From IMG/VR virus record IMGVR_UViG_3300027770_000074, positions 1 to 52,492 of that record: DNA of 52,492 nucleotides, one strand, 5' to 3'. Positions 1 through 7,812 of the stretch are shown one piece after another; positions within the stretch are counted from its first letter, which is position 1, and each line of letters opens with the position of its first letter. The DNA is from a virus. Position numbers and translations under genes: made by a program. The notes below the pieces were generated by a model. It did no database searches, was not told where the DNA came from, and was given only the letters and a program-made list of their open reading frames with translations.

Positions 1-276
1 GCAGATAAACAAACAAGAAAATATCTTAAGTCAATAGGAATAGATCCACTGGAAATTAAAAAAAATAAATCCTTAGACGAGAGAATATTAGAAGGTAAAG
101 AAAAACATCGTAAATTTTTGCAGAGTCAAAAAAATTTAGAGATAAAGAGGGATTACGATAAAAATCCTTTATCTGTTGAAAGACCGAATGTTTTTCTATA
201 TAGGAATATGACTCAAGATTCGGACTATTCGAATTTCAGAGATTTGCTTAAAACCAAAAACTGGGAAGACGAATAA
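1..276 (+). CDS. 3' end of an unrecognised gene (partial)
   Basis: The first reading frame is open from base 1 to a TAA at 274-276, giving 91 residues of a protein that begins outside the window. The visible part is highly charged, rich in Lys, Asp and Glu, with no hydrophobic segment, and ends in KTKNWEDE. The stretch DERILEGKEKHRKFLQSQK looks helical. I recognise no family. It lies directly upstream of the baseplate block on the same strand, so a role in the virion or its assembly is possible but is only inferred from position. Confidence 0.6.
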   Translation, partial: ADKQTRKYLKSIGIDPLEIKKNKSLDERILEGKEKHRKFLQSQKNLEIKRDYDKNPLSVERPNVFLYRNMTQDSDYSNFRDLLKTKNWEDE

Positions 277-283
277 GAAAATT

Positions 284-292
284 ATATATAAA
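284..292 (+). promoter_or_regulatory. candidate phage late promoter, ATATATAAA
   Basis: ATATATAAA sits in the short gap between two genes. The same 8-9 base word recurs before many other genes here (9417, 12029, 13627, 43151, 46730, 50195). It resembles the T4 late -10 box TATAAATA. If it is a -10 element, the transcript would start near the ATG at 299, leaving almost no leader. The motif is seen; the promoter role is inferred. Confidence 0.35.
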
Positions 293-298
293 GTGCAG

Positions 299-628
299 AT
301 GGGTAGGAAGCTGGTTTCTAATATCTATATTTCCCGTTATTCACCTAAGGAAGCTAAAAAAAGAGCTTCCCTTGGAATAGCTTTTTTTATCATAGATATT
401 TCAAAAATTATCAGGGATCTAGGGTATCAGGTAGAGAATTTGAGCTCAGAATCAGAGTTCGTTCTCAATTATACAATTCGCAACAAATTAATTCAGGGAA
501 TATATAGTACAAAGTGTGATAGCATACTCGTTTGTTATAAAAATGCAAGTCAGGAATTCCTTGAAAACCTAGAAAATTTTCTTTCAGAATTCTCAGATTC
601 ATACGAATATACTATTCACGAAATATAA
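299..628 (+). CDS. small protein of unknown function
   Basis: Encodes about 109 residues from ATG 299. An in-frame GTG at 293 would add two residues, but it abuts the candidate promoter at 284-292, so I prefer the ATG. The middle has a hydrophobic run (IAFFIIDISKII) followed by mixed alpha/beta-like sequence with two cysteines (TKCDSILVCYK). The C-terminal part (EFLENLENFLSEF) looks like an acidic amphipathic helix. There is no signal peptide and no recognised domain. It is followed after 11 bases by the first baseplate gene, so it is probably co-transcribed with that block. It could be a small tail-assembly protein, but the sequence does not show this. Confidence 0.6.
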   Translation: MGRKLVSNIYISRYSPKEAKKRASLGIAFFIIDISKIIRDLGYQVENLSSESEFVLNYTIRNKLIQGIYSTKCDSILVCYKNASQEFLENLENFLSEFSDSYEYTIHEI

Positions 629-639
629 TTTTTCGTTGA

Positions 640-2511
640 ATGCCAGGTTCTTTTGATAAATCGGAATACGGGGTACTGGATGAGGCTCTATTTCAGAGCA
701 ATGCGTCTAGTATAATCTCCCGATATTCTAATTTAGGATCAAATAATCCTAATAAAGGTCCAACAGCCAGAACTCTTTTTTATGAGGCTGGCAAAAGAAT
801 CCCCTCTAAGTATGGACAATTTCTATTCTATTCTTTAGGAAGTTACCAGAATGATTTCATAAATGCTTACTACAGATCTGAATCTAGAGATTACAATTTA
901 AGCGTTTCATCTCTTGCTTCTAAAAACCCATCTGCTGGTTTCTTGGTTAGAGAAACAATGGATAATGAATTAGTTGCAGCACAAAATACAGGAACCCTTG
1001 GTGGTCTAACCTCCTCTTTTTCGGGAAATATTATAGGCGGACTCTCTGCACCGTATTATTGGAAAGATTTCCTTTATTGCAAATACTACGGGACCATCCC
1101 TAATAACTATATGATAACTCTTAGGAGATTTCCAACGCCTGTCCTTGATAATTTGAGTGTTCCCTCAGTTATTCAAAGCTCTGAATCTTATCACAAAGAG
1201 GGAGTTGGTAGACCTGTTGCGCAAGCTGTTACTTGGTTTGGTGGAAACACTTCTAATACACTTTCAGGCCTATTAAAATTCACTACAGGGATAGCTTGGG
1301 ACGATAAGCCACAGGATACTCAAAAAGTCCAACAAGCTTTTTCTAAAGGTTTCTTTCAAGATGGTCCAATTAATTTTCTTGGGAAAGCTTTAGGATCGGG
1401 AAGTGGAGGAACGTACGATGCTATAGTAGGTGTTATTGAGGGGGTTACGAATGCAGCAGATCCACAATCCACGAATATTAATGCTATAAGAACTGCTAAA
1501 TTAAGAGACCGTGCAAAACAAGGTGATCTTGGATTGCTAAGTGAATACATTTGGGTACCTGTGGATGTTATACAAAATACAAAGGTTAGAAAGGTAGGTT
1601 TACCGTTTCAATGGGATTCATTAAGCGTGGTTTTCGAATATGAGCTATCCTCTGTTGGGGAGGTTAACTCAAAAGCTGCAATGTTAGATCTTCTTGGCAA
1701 TTTGTTGTCTATAGGTACTAATTATGGAAATTTCCTTACCCCGGATATTAGATACAACTCACAGTTTGCAGCGATCGGATTTCCAGGAGGTGCTGATGGG
1801 CTTGAGATGTATTATAAAGATCCTTTAGGATGGGTTATTAAATACGCATCCGAAATAGCAAATATTGCTTCAGCCGGTGGTGATTCTAGTGCAAATCAGG
1901 ATGTTACCACTGTAGGACCAGATTCTCAAGACACTGGGGGAACAGCAACAAGTTTGGAGGATTTAAAAGCCAAGATTACCTCAATCTTTAACAACGGAGG
2001 ATCTACCGCTGCTGATTATATAAATCTTGCAAAAGAGCTAGGTGAAACCCTAGGAGCTGCAGGCGGAAGACTTTTTAAAGCTGCAGTTACTGAAAGCTTT
2101 ATTGAACAGTTCCAGGCGCCTGTTTCTTTATTAACCGGAGCTCCTATAGGGGAATGGCATTTAACTATAGGAAATCCATGCAATCCTATTGCCATGATAG
2201 GTAATTTGATTTGCGATGGTGTATCTATAGAATTCAGTGAGAATCTTGGACCCGATGATTTTCCAACTGGTATAAAAGCTACTTTTACTTTAAAACATGC
2301 AAGGGATAGAGAAAGGGGAGAAATTGAAAGTATATTTAATCGCGGTGACGGTCGACTTTATCAAACCTCTCTTTCAACCTCCGCGTCTGCACAATCTTTT
2401 GCTGCCTTTGCTGATACTGAAGGTAATATACTTTCTGAACAAACCCCGAATGAGTTTTTTAATCAAGATGTTTATAAAGGTCAGCTCGGAGTAAACAATA
2501 TAGGAAGATAA
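640..2511 (+). CDS. virion structural protein, possibly baseplate/tail-tube junction (gp48/gp54-like)
   Basis: A 623-residue protein rich in Gly, Ser, Asn and Tyr, typical of phage structural proteins. The N-terminal third includes the conserved-looking stretch YYGTIPNNYMITLRRFPTP. The C-terminal part (around residues 505-590) contains GEWHLTIGNPCNPIAMIGNL, then a segment with GPDDFPT and LKHARDRERGEIESIFNRG. That pattern, beta strands followed by 'TLKHxRxR', recalls tube-like domains of baseplate cap proteins. The gene opens the central-baseplate block and is followed after one base by the gp53-like gene. Virion role: likely from context. The specific gp48/gp54 role is a guess based on gene order and the tube-like C-terminus. 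The start follows TTTTTCGTTGA, with no Shine-Dalgarno. Confidence 0.5.
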   Translation: MPGSFDKSEYGVLDEALFQSNASSIISRYSNLGSNNPNKGPTARTLFYEAGKRIPSKYGQFLFYSLGSYQNDFINAYYRSESRDYNLSVSSLASKNPSAGFLVRETMDNELVAAQNTGTLGGLTSSFSGNIIGGLSAPYYWKDFLYCKYYGTIPNNYMITLRRFPTPVLDNLSVPSVIQSSESYHKEGVGRPVAQAVTWFGGNTSNTLSGLLKFTTGIAWDDKPQDTQKVQQAFSKGFFQDGPINFLGKALGSGSGGTYDAIVGVIEGVTNAADPQSTNINAIRTAKLRDRAKQGDLGLLSEYIWVPVDVIQNTKVRKVGLPFQWDSLSVVFEYELSSVGEVNSKAAMLDLLGNLLSIGTNYGNFLTPDIRYNSQFAAIGFPGGADGLEMYYKDPLGWVIKYASEIANIASAGGDSSANQDVTTVGPDSQDTGGTATSLEDLKAKITSIFNNGGSTAADYINLAKELGETLGAAGGRLFKAAVTESFIEQFQAPVSLLTGAPIGEWHLTIGNPCNPIAMIGNLICDGVSIEFSENLGPDDFPTGIKATFTLKHARDRERGEIESIFNRGDGRLYQTSLSTSASAQSFAAFADTEGNILSEQTPNEFFNQDVYKGQLGVNNIGR

Positions 2512-2512
2512 C

Positions 2513-3103
2513 ATGGCACTACTCATTGACACATTATCATCAAATAAGAACGTATTCAATCCTTCCGAAGGACTTGATTCCTCTCAATATGGAATATGGG
2601 ATTTGACAAAATCCTCCGTTTCTTTCCAGGGTGTAGATCCTCAATTAGCAAGCTTTGCCATAGTCCCTGAATATTTTCAGATGAGACCCGATCTTATAGC
2701 TACCCTCAAAATGGGAAGTCAAGGCAAGATGGGGAGTCTTCTAAAATTTAATGGGTTGAGTAATCCTTTTGCCGTTTACGAGGGACAAATATTGGCTGTA
2801 CCTACAGCTAATACTGTTGATGAGATCTTTAGATCCAAGAAGGTCAAAGAGCAAAGCGCATCAACATCAAACACAAATACTAACCCACTTAATTCTTTCA
2901 AGAAGAATCAGCAACAAAAAAAATTCCAGGTTAGCCCAGGAAGGAAGAAATTCCTCGATGAGAAAATCAAAAATAAACCCGTTGAAGTCCTTCCTCCCAA
3001 CATTACACAGCCGGGAGAAACAACAATTCTAAAACAGAATGGATTTATTGTATTTGCACCAAACTCCGGAGGCGGAGGATTTAATACACCAACTGCAATT
3101 TAA
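2513..3103 (+). CDS. baseplate wedge protein, gp53-like with LysM-like segment
   Basis: A 196-residue protein, the same length as T4 gp53. Residues roughly 46-98 read as a LysM-like fold: PEYFQMRPDLIATLKMG, then LLKFNGLSNPFAVYEGQILAVP, the usual LysM ending of 'N-x-I/L-x-NP-F-x-GxxLxIP'. Many gp53-type wedge proteins carry such a segment. The rest (residues 105-165) is a Lys/Asn/Gln-rich, probably disordered linker, and the C-terminus is Pro/Gly-rich with GGGGFNTP. In T4, gp53 joins wedges during baseplate assembly. The position between a tube-like protein and the hub gene supports a baseplate role. A general LysM-containing tail protein is the alternative. Confidence 0.55.
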   Translation: MALLIDTLSSNKNVFNPSEGLDSSQYGIWDLTKSSVSFQGVDPQLASFAIVPEYFQMRPDLIATLKMGSQGKMGSLLKFNGLSNPFAVYEGQILAVPTANTVDEIFRSKKVKEQSASTSNTNTNPLNSFKKNQQQKKFQVSPGRKKFLDEKIKNKPVEVLPPNITQPGETTILKQNGFIVFAPNSGGGGFNTPTAI

Positions 3104-3106
3104 TAA

Positions 3107-4672
3107 ATGGTCACACAAGATCAAATACAAATAGTTACACTTGCTCTTAATAGCATGAAACTCGACGAGCTCGTTCAGGTTGATAGAGCAAACGGTTCTG
3201 ATGATGCAAGCGTATTGAGGGACACTGGAGAAACTAGTGTTAAGTCTACTGGATTAAGCGTTCCTTATATTTCAATAAACGGGTATAACGTTACGAAATA
3301 TCTTCTTAGATTTCATTTAGATCTTAGCGGATTCATACCAACTGTCAGGTTCTCCTTTATAGCTGCAGAAAGCATGTTTATAAGCGTCAATTATCCAAAG
3401 GATGGTGATATAGTTTCAATATACATGAGATCTCCTGGTGACTTCTATAAGCCTTTTAGGATGGATTTTAATGTTCTTAGTGTTATTAGTGAAACGACAA
3501 ATAGAAACTCTAAGGAGGGGATTGATTCTGAGGGTCTAGGAATAAATTTAAGATTCACCATTGAGGGAGAATGTAGAATCCCTGGGCTTTACACTGAGAG
3601 GATTAAATCCTTTCCAAATATTAATTCAAGCGATTGCCTTTTGGAGATTTCACAAGATTTAAATCTAGGTTTTTCTACTAATGAGAAACAAACCGACGAT
3701 AAGATGACATGGCTTTGTCCATCATATTCCTATTTTGATTTAATAAAAGAAGTTACATCAAGAGCTTACAAGGACGATAACAACAGTTTTTTTGATTGCT
3801 GGATAGATTCTTATTATAATTTGAATTTTGTAAATCTTGGAAACCAATTTTCATATGGTGCAATCCCTAAAGTTAATGCTACTTTTCTACCTGGACTGTC
3901 TCCGGGTGGTTTAAAACCCTCTGCAGCTTTACCAGGAACTCCTGATCCAGATCCAATTCAAATGCCTCTTATATTGACAAATCTTACAGGATTTGGTACA
4001 ATCCCGTATTTTATAATCGGGTACACATTAACTTCTCGCTCTGGCAATCTCACTAATGCTAAAGGGTATGTTACTGATTTTGGATTCTATGATGAAAGTA
4101 AAGCAACAGACAATCCCACAGAGAAATATGTTCACTATGATATAGAATCACAAACTCCTGAGGATATAGAAACTGGAATGATTTTACAAAAAGGTAGGGC
4201 AAGAGAAAACATATACAAGGAGGAGAGAAGAATCGATTGGCATGGGGTTTTAAATATTAGAAGCTCCGATACATCAGGGGGTGTTCATAAAAATTTTTTG
4301 CACGCTCAGGCTCAGAATGAAATAAATCTGATGGATTCCTACAAAATGACATTAGAGGTTGAGCTTGGAACTTATTTTCCTGGGATTTATAGGGGTCAGG
4401 TAATTCCGGTTCAGATATTTTTAACCAATAATGGTCTTAGACAACAGAATTCTGGCGCAATGGGAAATGGGCAGGCAAACACAACATCACAGCCAACACT
4501 TGATGTGTTTTTATCTGGCAACTATGTTGTCATAGGTATGCACGTAACGTGGAATTACAGCTCCGCTGGAATGAAACAAAGATTGATTTTAGCCAAAAGA
4601 CAATGGACTGCCAGTTCTTCTGGTATTATCCCTAAGGCCTTTCCGATTTCATTAACGAAGGGAATTCTGTAG
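3107..4672 (+). CDS. baseplate hub protein, gp27 / late-control-D-like
   Basis: A 521-residue protein with the layout of contractile-tail hubs. A first beta-barrel-like part covers residues about 53-130 (SVPYISINGYNVTKYLLRF through DGDIVSIYMRSPGDFYKPF). A second tube-like domain contains SSDCLLEISQDLNLGF and WLCPSYSYFDLIKEVTSRAY (residues about 172-222), the place where hub proteins search for 'a single-use region solved by a helix'. The C-terminal barrel has FLHAQAQNEINLMDSYKMTLEVELG and FPGIYRGQVIPVQIFL. In T4 the gp27 trimer links the tube to the gp5 spike. The spike gene lies one gene downstream, as expected. The start ATG follows TTTAATAA, with no Shine-Dalgarno. The family call is by pattern and order, not by a search. 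Confidence 0.65.
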   Translation: MVTQDQIQIVTLALNSMKLDELVQVDRANGSDDASVLRDTGETSVKSTGLSVPYISINGYNVTKYLLRFHLDLSGFIPTVRFSFIAAESMFISVNYPKDGDIVSIYMRSPGDFYKPFRMDFNVLSVISETTNRNSKEGIDSEGLGINLRFTIEGECRIPGLYTERIKSFPNINSSDCLLEISQDLNLGFSTNEKQTDDKMTWLCPSYSYFDLIKEVTSRAYKDDNNSFFDCWIDSYYNLNFVNLGNQFSYGAIPKVNATFLPGLSPGGLKPSAALPGTPDPDPIQMPLILTNLTGFGTIPYFIIGYTLTSRSGNLTNAKGYVTDFGFYDESKATDNPTEKYVHYDIESQTPEDIETGMILQKGRARENIYKEERRIDWHGVLNIRSSDTSGGVHKNFLHAQAQNEINLMDSYKMTLEVELGTYFPGIYRGQVIPVQIFLTNNGLRQQNSGAMGNGQANTTSQPTLDVFLSGNYVVIGMHVTWNYSSAGMKQRLILAKRQWTASSSGIIPKAFPISLTKGIL

Positions 4673-4706
4673 ATTGGATAAATACTCTATACATTTCTAT
4701 TTTTAA

Positions 4707-7103
4707 ATGGCAGCTACTGATCAATTAAGGAGTCTGTTTCTCAAGGGGTTTAAATTATCTAAGCAGGGAAACTATGAAGATCCAACATATCTTGGATTTA
4801 AGATTGTTTTGGATTTTGGTACCCTCCCCATTGGTACTGAAGACGGACTTCCTCCTAGTCCTTTGCTTAAACAGGGAAACTATTTAGCTGACACAGGGTT
4901 CAACACCTTGGTTAGTAGAAATCCGTTCGGACAGCCTCAATATGATTACAAAACGAATGGGGAGAACGGTGCTATCGCTTTCTATTCTGCACCTGGATAT
5001 TTAGCAGAGAGGGAAAGCGAATTTCCTATAGGGGGAAAGAGATCTGATATGCTGATACAATTTCAGAATAATTTAAGTGATCTTCTAAACAACTATCCGT
5101 GGTTTTTACAGTCTATATCAGGGCTTGATGCATTATACAAAGTTGCAAGAAGCGGATTTCCTGATTCTCCGGAAAGCACTTTTAATGCTCAGAGAACAGC
5201 TGGGAAAACATTAGATTTCACAACTCTTGAAGCTCTAAATTTAAGAATGTCTGCCTTAGCAACATTATACAATCAGGCCACATTCGATTTTGATAACATG
5301 CGGGAGCTACTCCCAAGAAATTTGAGGAGATTTAAAATGTTTATCTTCGTATCCGAGATTAGAAATTTTTTCAAAACATCAAGACTTGTTGGATCCTCTG
5401 CTGCTCTCTCTACGATAACTAATTATGCTTCATTGCTAGGGAATGGAAATAATCCTGGCTCAAATTTAGGAACAAGCACTATCAATCAGGAATACCCAGC
5501 GGAAGGATCAAATACAAATCCTGCAAGTGCTTTTAATTCTTTTGTTGGAAACATTGTAAACAACTCTGGTCTAACCGATGAATTATCTCTTTTTCAAAAT
5601 CAGCAGGACCAAACTGGAATTAAACCAGTAATAGTTTTCGAATGCAGCAATTGTGAATTTGATTTTTCAGACAGCTCCCCGTTAGGTGCAACAATTAGTC
5701 AGGGTTCAGATTCCCCTGTGGCATCAACCAATAAATTTAAAATACATGTTGGTAGGGTCAGGATGAAGTCACAATTCCCGAATATTAGACAAGATGGAAA
5801 ACCTCTGGTTCTTGCTGATAGCTGGGATGGTGCAAGATCATCGGTTCAAAAAAATCCAAGGAATGCTGAGGACATCTTATCTATTGGCTCTGAGATGCTA
5901 ACCAATTTCATAAGCAATTCATTGAATGATCTGATTAATGAAGGTGTAGCTAATTTAAGTAATAATATTTCAGGGATAGATCAAGCATTGCTAGGAAATA
6001 TTTATAGTTTCAATCCAGGGGAAATCCAAGCACAGCTATCTTTTAACAACGCTCAGAATTTTTTAAACGGTCTAGGAAATGTGAATATTGGGGTTCAAAA
6101 TACTACATTACCAAATCCACAAAACGCAGGTCTTGGAGGTCCACCTCAAAGAGTATATCCAAAACCTTCAGGAGATGTTTATGTTGAAGTTCCTGGGAGG
6201 GATCTTGGTGTTCCTGATAGGGTTTATCCGCCAGTCTCTGGGGATCTATTTCCAAATTCCCCTGGAAGTGATTTAGGTGTTCCCGATAGGATTTACCCTC
6301 CGGCAGACGGTGACGTTTACGGAACAGTACCTGGACCAGATCTTGGAGTTCCTGACAGGGTTTATCCGGAGCCAGATGGTGATGTCTATGCAGATGTCCC
6401 AGGTAGTGATCTTGGGGTTCCTGATAGAATTTATCCAGAGCCAAATGGGGATGTTTATCCAGACGTTCCTGGCTCGGCATTGGGTGTACCTGATAGAATA
6501 TATCCTTCCCCACAAGGTGATGTTTATCCAGATGTTCCTGGAAGGGATTTGGGTGTACCTACAAGGGTTTACCCTGGAATAAATGATGATGTTTATCTCG
6601 ATGTTCCTGGCGGTGATCTTGGTGTTCCTCAAAGAGCTTATCCTGGAATATCTGATGATGTTTATAAGAACGTTCCTGGCCCAGATCTAGGGGTTCCACA
6701 AAGAAGATATCAAGAACCTGCTGGTAAGGTTTATCCTGAGGAAGTCCCTGTGGATTATTCTGATAAATTAGGGGATTCTAAAGTGTATCCGCAGGAAGTT
6801 TTCTCCCCAGAGATTACTTCCATAGAAAGTGGAAGCATTTATCCCGCTTCTCAAAAGCTTAACATAAATGGGGAATTAAGAGACCCTTCTAATTCTTTTT
6901 TGCAGACACCTAGCCCAGTTTATCCACCTTCCCAAGTATCTTCAGCTAGCACTAAGCAAAGAGGCGATATTGGAAAAGTTTATCCGCCAACAAGTGGAGA
7001 CTTTACACTGGAAACACCTATAAATCTAGGAAACGCTAAGCCTGCAAGTAAGTTTAATGTAAGTACAGGCGAATTTAATAGAAATGAATCTGAATTCTCA
7101 TAA
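4707..7103 (+). CDS. baseplate or tail-tube-associated protein with eight 23-residue tandem repeats
   Basis: A 798-residue protein in three parts. Residues 1-460 are globular and contain LPRNLRRFKMFIFVSEIRNF and VIVFECSNCEFDFSDSSPLG, which resemble tube-fold strands of tail proteins. Residues 482-665 are eight tandem 23-residue units of the form R-[VI]-YP-x-x-x-GDVY-x-x-VPG-x-DLGVP-[DQT]. Residues 666-798 hold decayed copies, each with a [KS]-V/I-YP core (for example GKVYPEE, SKVYPQE, GKVYPPTSGDF). The repeat region is Pro/Gly/Asp-rich and probably extended. The stop overlaps the spike ATG (TAATG), implying translational coupling and a shared job at the baseplate centre. I do not recognise the family. 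The repeats could be a spacer or multiple binding sites for a partner. Confidence 0.5.
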   Translation: MAATDQLRSLFLKGFKLSKQGNYEDPTYLGFKIVLDFGTLPIGTEDGLPPSPLLKQGNYLADTGFNTLVSRNPFGQPQYDYKTNGENGAIAFYSAPGYLAERESEFPIGGKRSDMLIQFQNNLSDLLNNYPWFLQSISGLDALYKVARSGFPDSPESTFNAQRTAGKTLDFTTLEALNLRMSALATLYNQATFDFDNMRELLPRNLRRFKMFIFVSEIRNFFKTSRLVGSSAALSTITNYASLLGNGNNPGSNLGTSTINQEYPAEGSNTNPASAFNSFVGNIVNNSGLTDELSLFQNQQDQTGIKPVIVFECSNCEFDFSDSSPLGATISQGSDSPVASTNKFKIHVGRVRMKSQFPNIRQDGKPLVLADSWDGARSSVQKNPRNAEDILSIGSEMLTNFISNSLNDLINEGVANLSNNISGIDQALLGNIYSFNPGEIQAQLSFNNAQNFLNGLGNVNIGVQNTTLPNPQNAGLGGPPQRVYPKPSGDVYVEVPGRDLGVPDRVYPPVSGDLFPNSPGSDLGVPDRIYPPADGDVYGTVPGPDLGVPDRVYPEPDGDVYADVPGSDLGVPDRIYPEPNGDVYPDVPGSALGVPDRIYPSPQGDVYPDVPGRDLGVPTRVYPGINDDVYLDVPGGDLGVPQRAYPGISDDVYKNVPGPDLGVPQRRYQEPAGKVYPEEVPVDYSDKLGDSKVYPQEVFSPEITSIESGSIYPASQKLNINGELRDPSNSFLQTPSPVYPPSQVSSASTKQRGDIGKVYPPTSGDFTLETPINLGNAKPASKFNVSTGEFNRNESEFS
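6150..6701 (+). repeat. eight in-frame 69-bp tandem repeats (23 amino acids each)
   Basis: Units begin at 6150, 6219, 6288, 6357, 6426, 6495, 6564 and 6633, each 69 bp and each starting with the Arg of R-V/I-YP. The protein units stay in perfect 23-residue register while the DNA has drifted at third positions, so selection acts on the protein. Units 1-6 share P-x-x-GD; units 7 and 8 share GI-x-DDVY, which points to a recent duplication of that pair. Degenerate VYP-containing copies continue to about 7010. Confidence 0.9.
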
Positions 7104-7810
7104 TGCCAAGTGAAAGAACATACCTAGGTACAGTCGTCGATAACAAAGATCCCTTATATCAAGGTAGATGTAAGGTTGAGGTCTTTGGAATTTTTGATAA
7201 AATACCATCTCAGGATTTACCCTGGGCAGAACAAATTACAGGCTTAACCTTTGGAGGTGAATATGGAAATGGTAGTATATCAATTCCTAAAATAGGAACG
7301 GTAGTGGCAGTTCACTTCGAGGAGAAGAACTACTACAAAATGACCTACCATTATATTAAAGAAGTATCCCCTGCCCTTATCGAGGAGCTGAAACAAGAAA
7401 ATTCTTACGAGGGATCGCAAGCAATTTTATTTGACAGTGAAGCACAACCAGGACTTCTTAAAATAATGTACACAAGAAAAAAAGGTTTAGTTTTTCAACT
7501 TGGCGATGCATCCGTACAGTTTGATACTCAAAATGGCGGGACTAGCAAGGAGAAATTAAGGATTGTGATTAAGATGAACGAGGATGAGATCCGAATGGAA
7601 AAATCCGGGGGAAAACAAAAGGTTATAGTTAATTCTAAAAATATTGAACTTGGCGAGGGTGCTGCTGAAAAATTGGTTCTAGGAAACACTTTTTTACAAT
7701 TTTTTAATACTCATACTCACCCAACTGGTGTTGGCCCTTCGGGAGTTCCAGTTCAACCCATGGTTGATGCTCAACATCTCAGCCAAATCTCTAAAACTAA
7801 ACCGAGGTAA
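7103..7810 (+). CDS. central spike protein, gp5-like (OB fold plus beta-helix), no lysozyme domain
   Basis: A 235-residue spike. Residues about 5-88 form an OB-type domain: YLGTVVDNKDPLYQGRCKVEV, then DLPWAEQITG and IPKIGTVVAVHFEE, the standard 'P-x-x-G-x-x-V-x-V-x-F' signature of gp5/VgrG/Mu gp45 N-domains. Residues about 100-195 are alternating short beta strands, consistent with the triple beta-helix of the needle. Near the C-terminus THTHPTGVGPSG (H204, H206) gives an H-x-H pair like the one that binds iron at the tip of P2 gpV-type spikes. There is no room for the T4 gp5 lysozyme domain, so cell-wall digestion must come from elsewhere. ATG 7103 overlaps the previous stop. Confidence 0.75.
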   Translation: MPSERTYLGTVVDNKDPLYQGRCKVEVFGIFDKIPSQDLPWAEQITGLTFGGEYGNGSISIPKIGTVVAVHFEEKNYYKMTYHYIKEVSPALIEELKQENSYEGSQAILFDSEAQPGLLKIMYTRKKGLVFQLGDASVQFDTQNGGTSKEKLRIVIKMNEDEIRMEKSGGKQKVIVNSKNIELGEGAAEKLVLGNTFLQFFNTHTHPTGVGPSGVPVQPMVDAQHLSQISKTKPR

Positions 7811-7812
7811 AA

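Noticed and set aside
6103-6632. Minus-strand open frames opposite the 23-residue repeats
   Set aside because: They are antisense shadows of the repeat; their own repetitive sequence follows from the + strand repeat, and no start context or neighbour supports them.
6150-6701. CRISPR-like or attachment-site repeat array
   Set aside because: The repeats are contiguous, in frame, 69 bp with no spacers, and diverge at codon third positions, so they are coding repeats.
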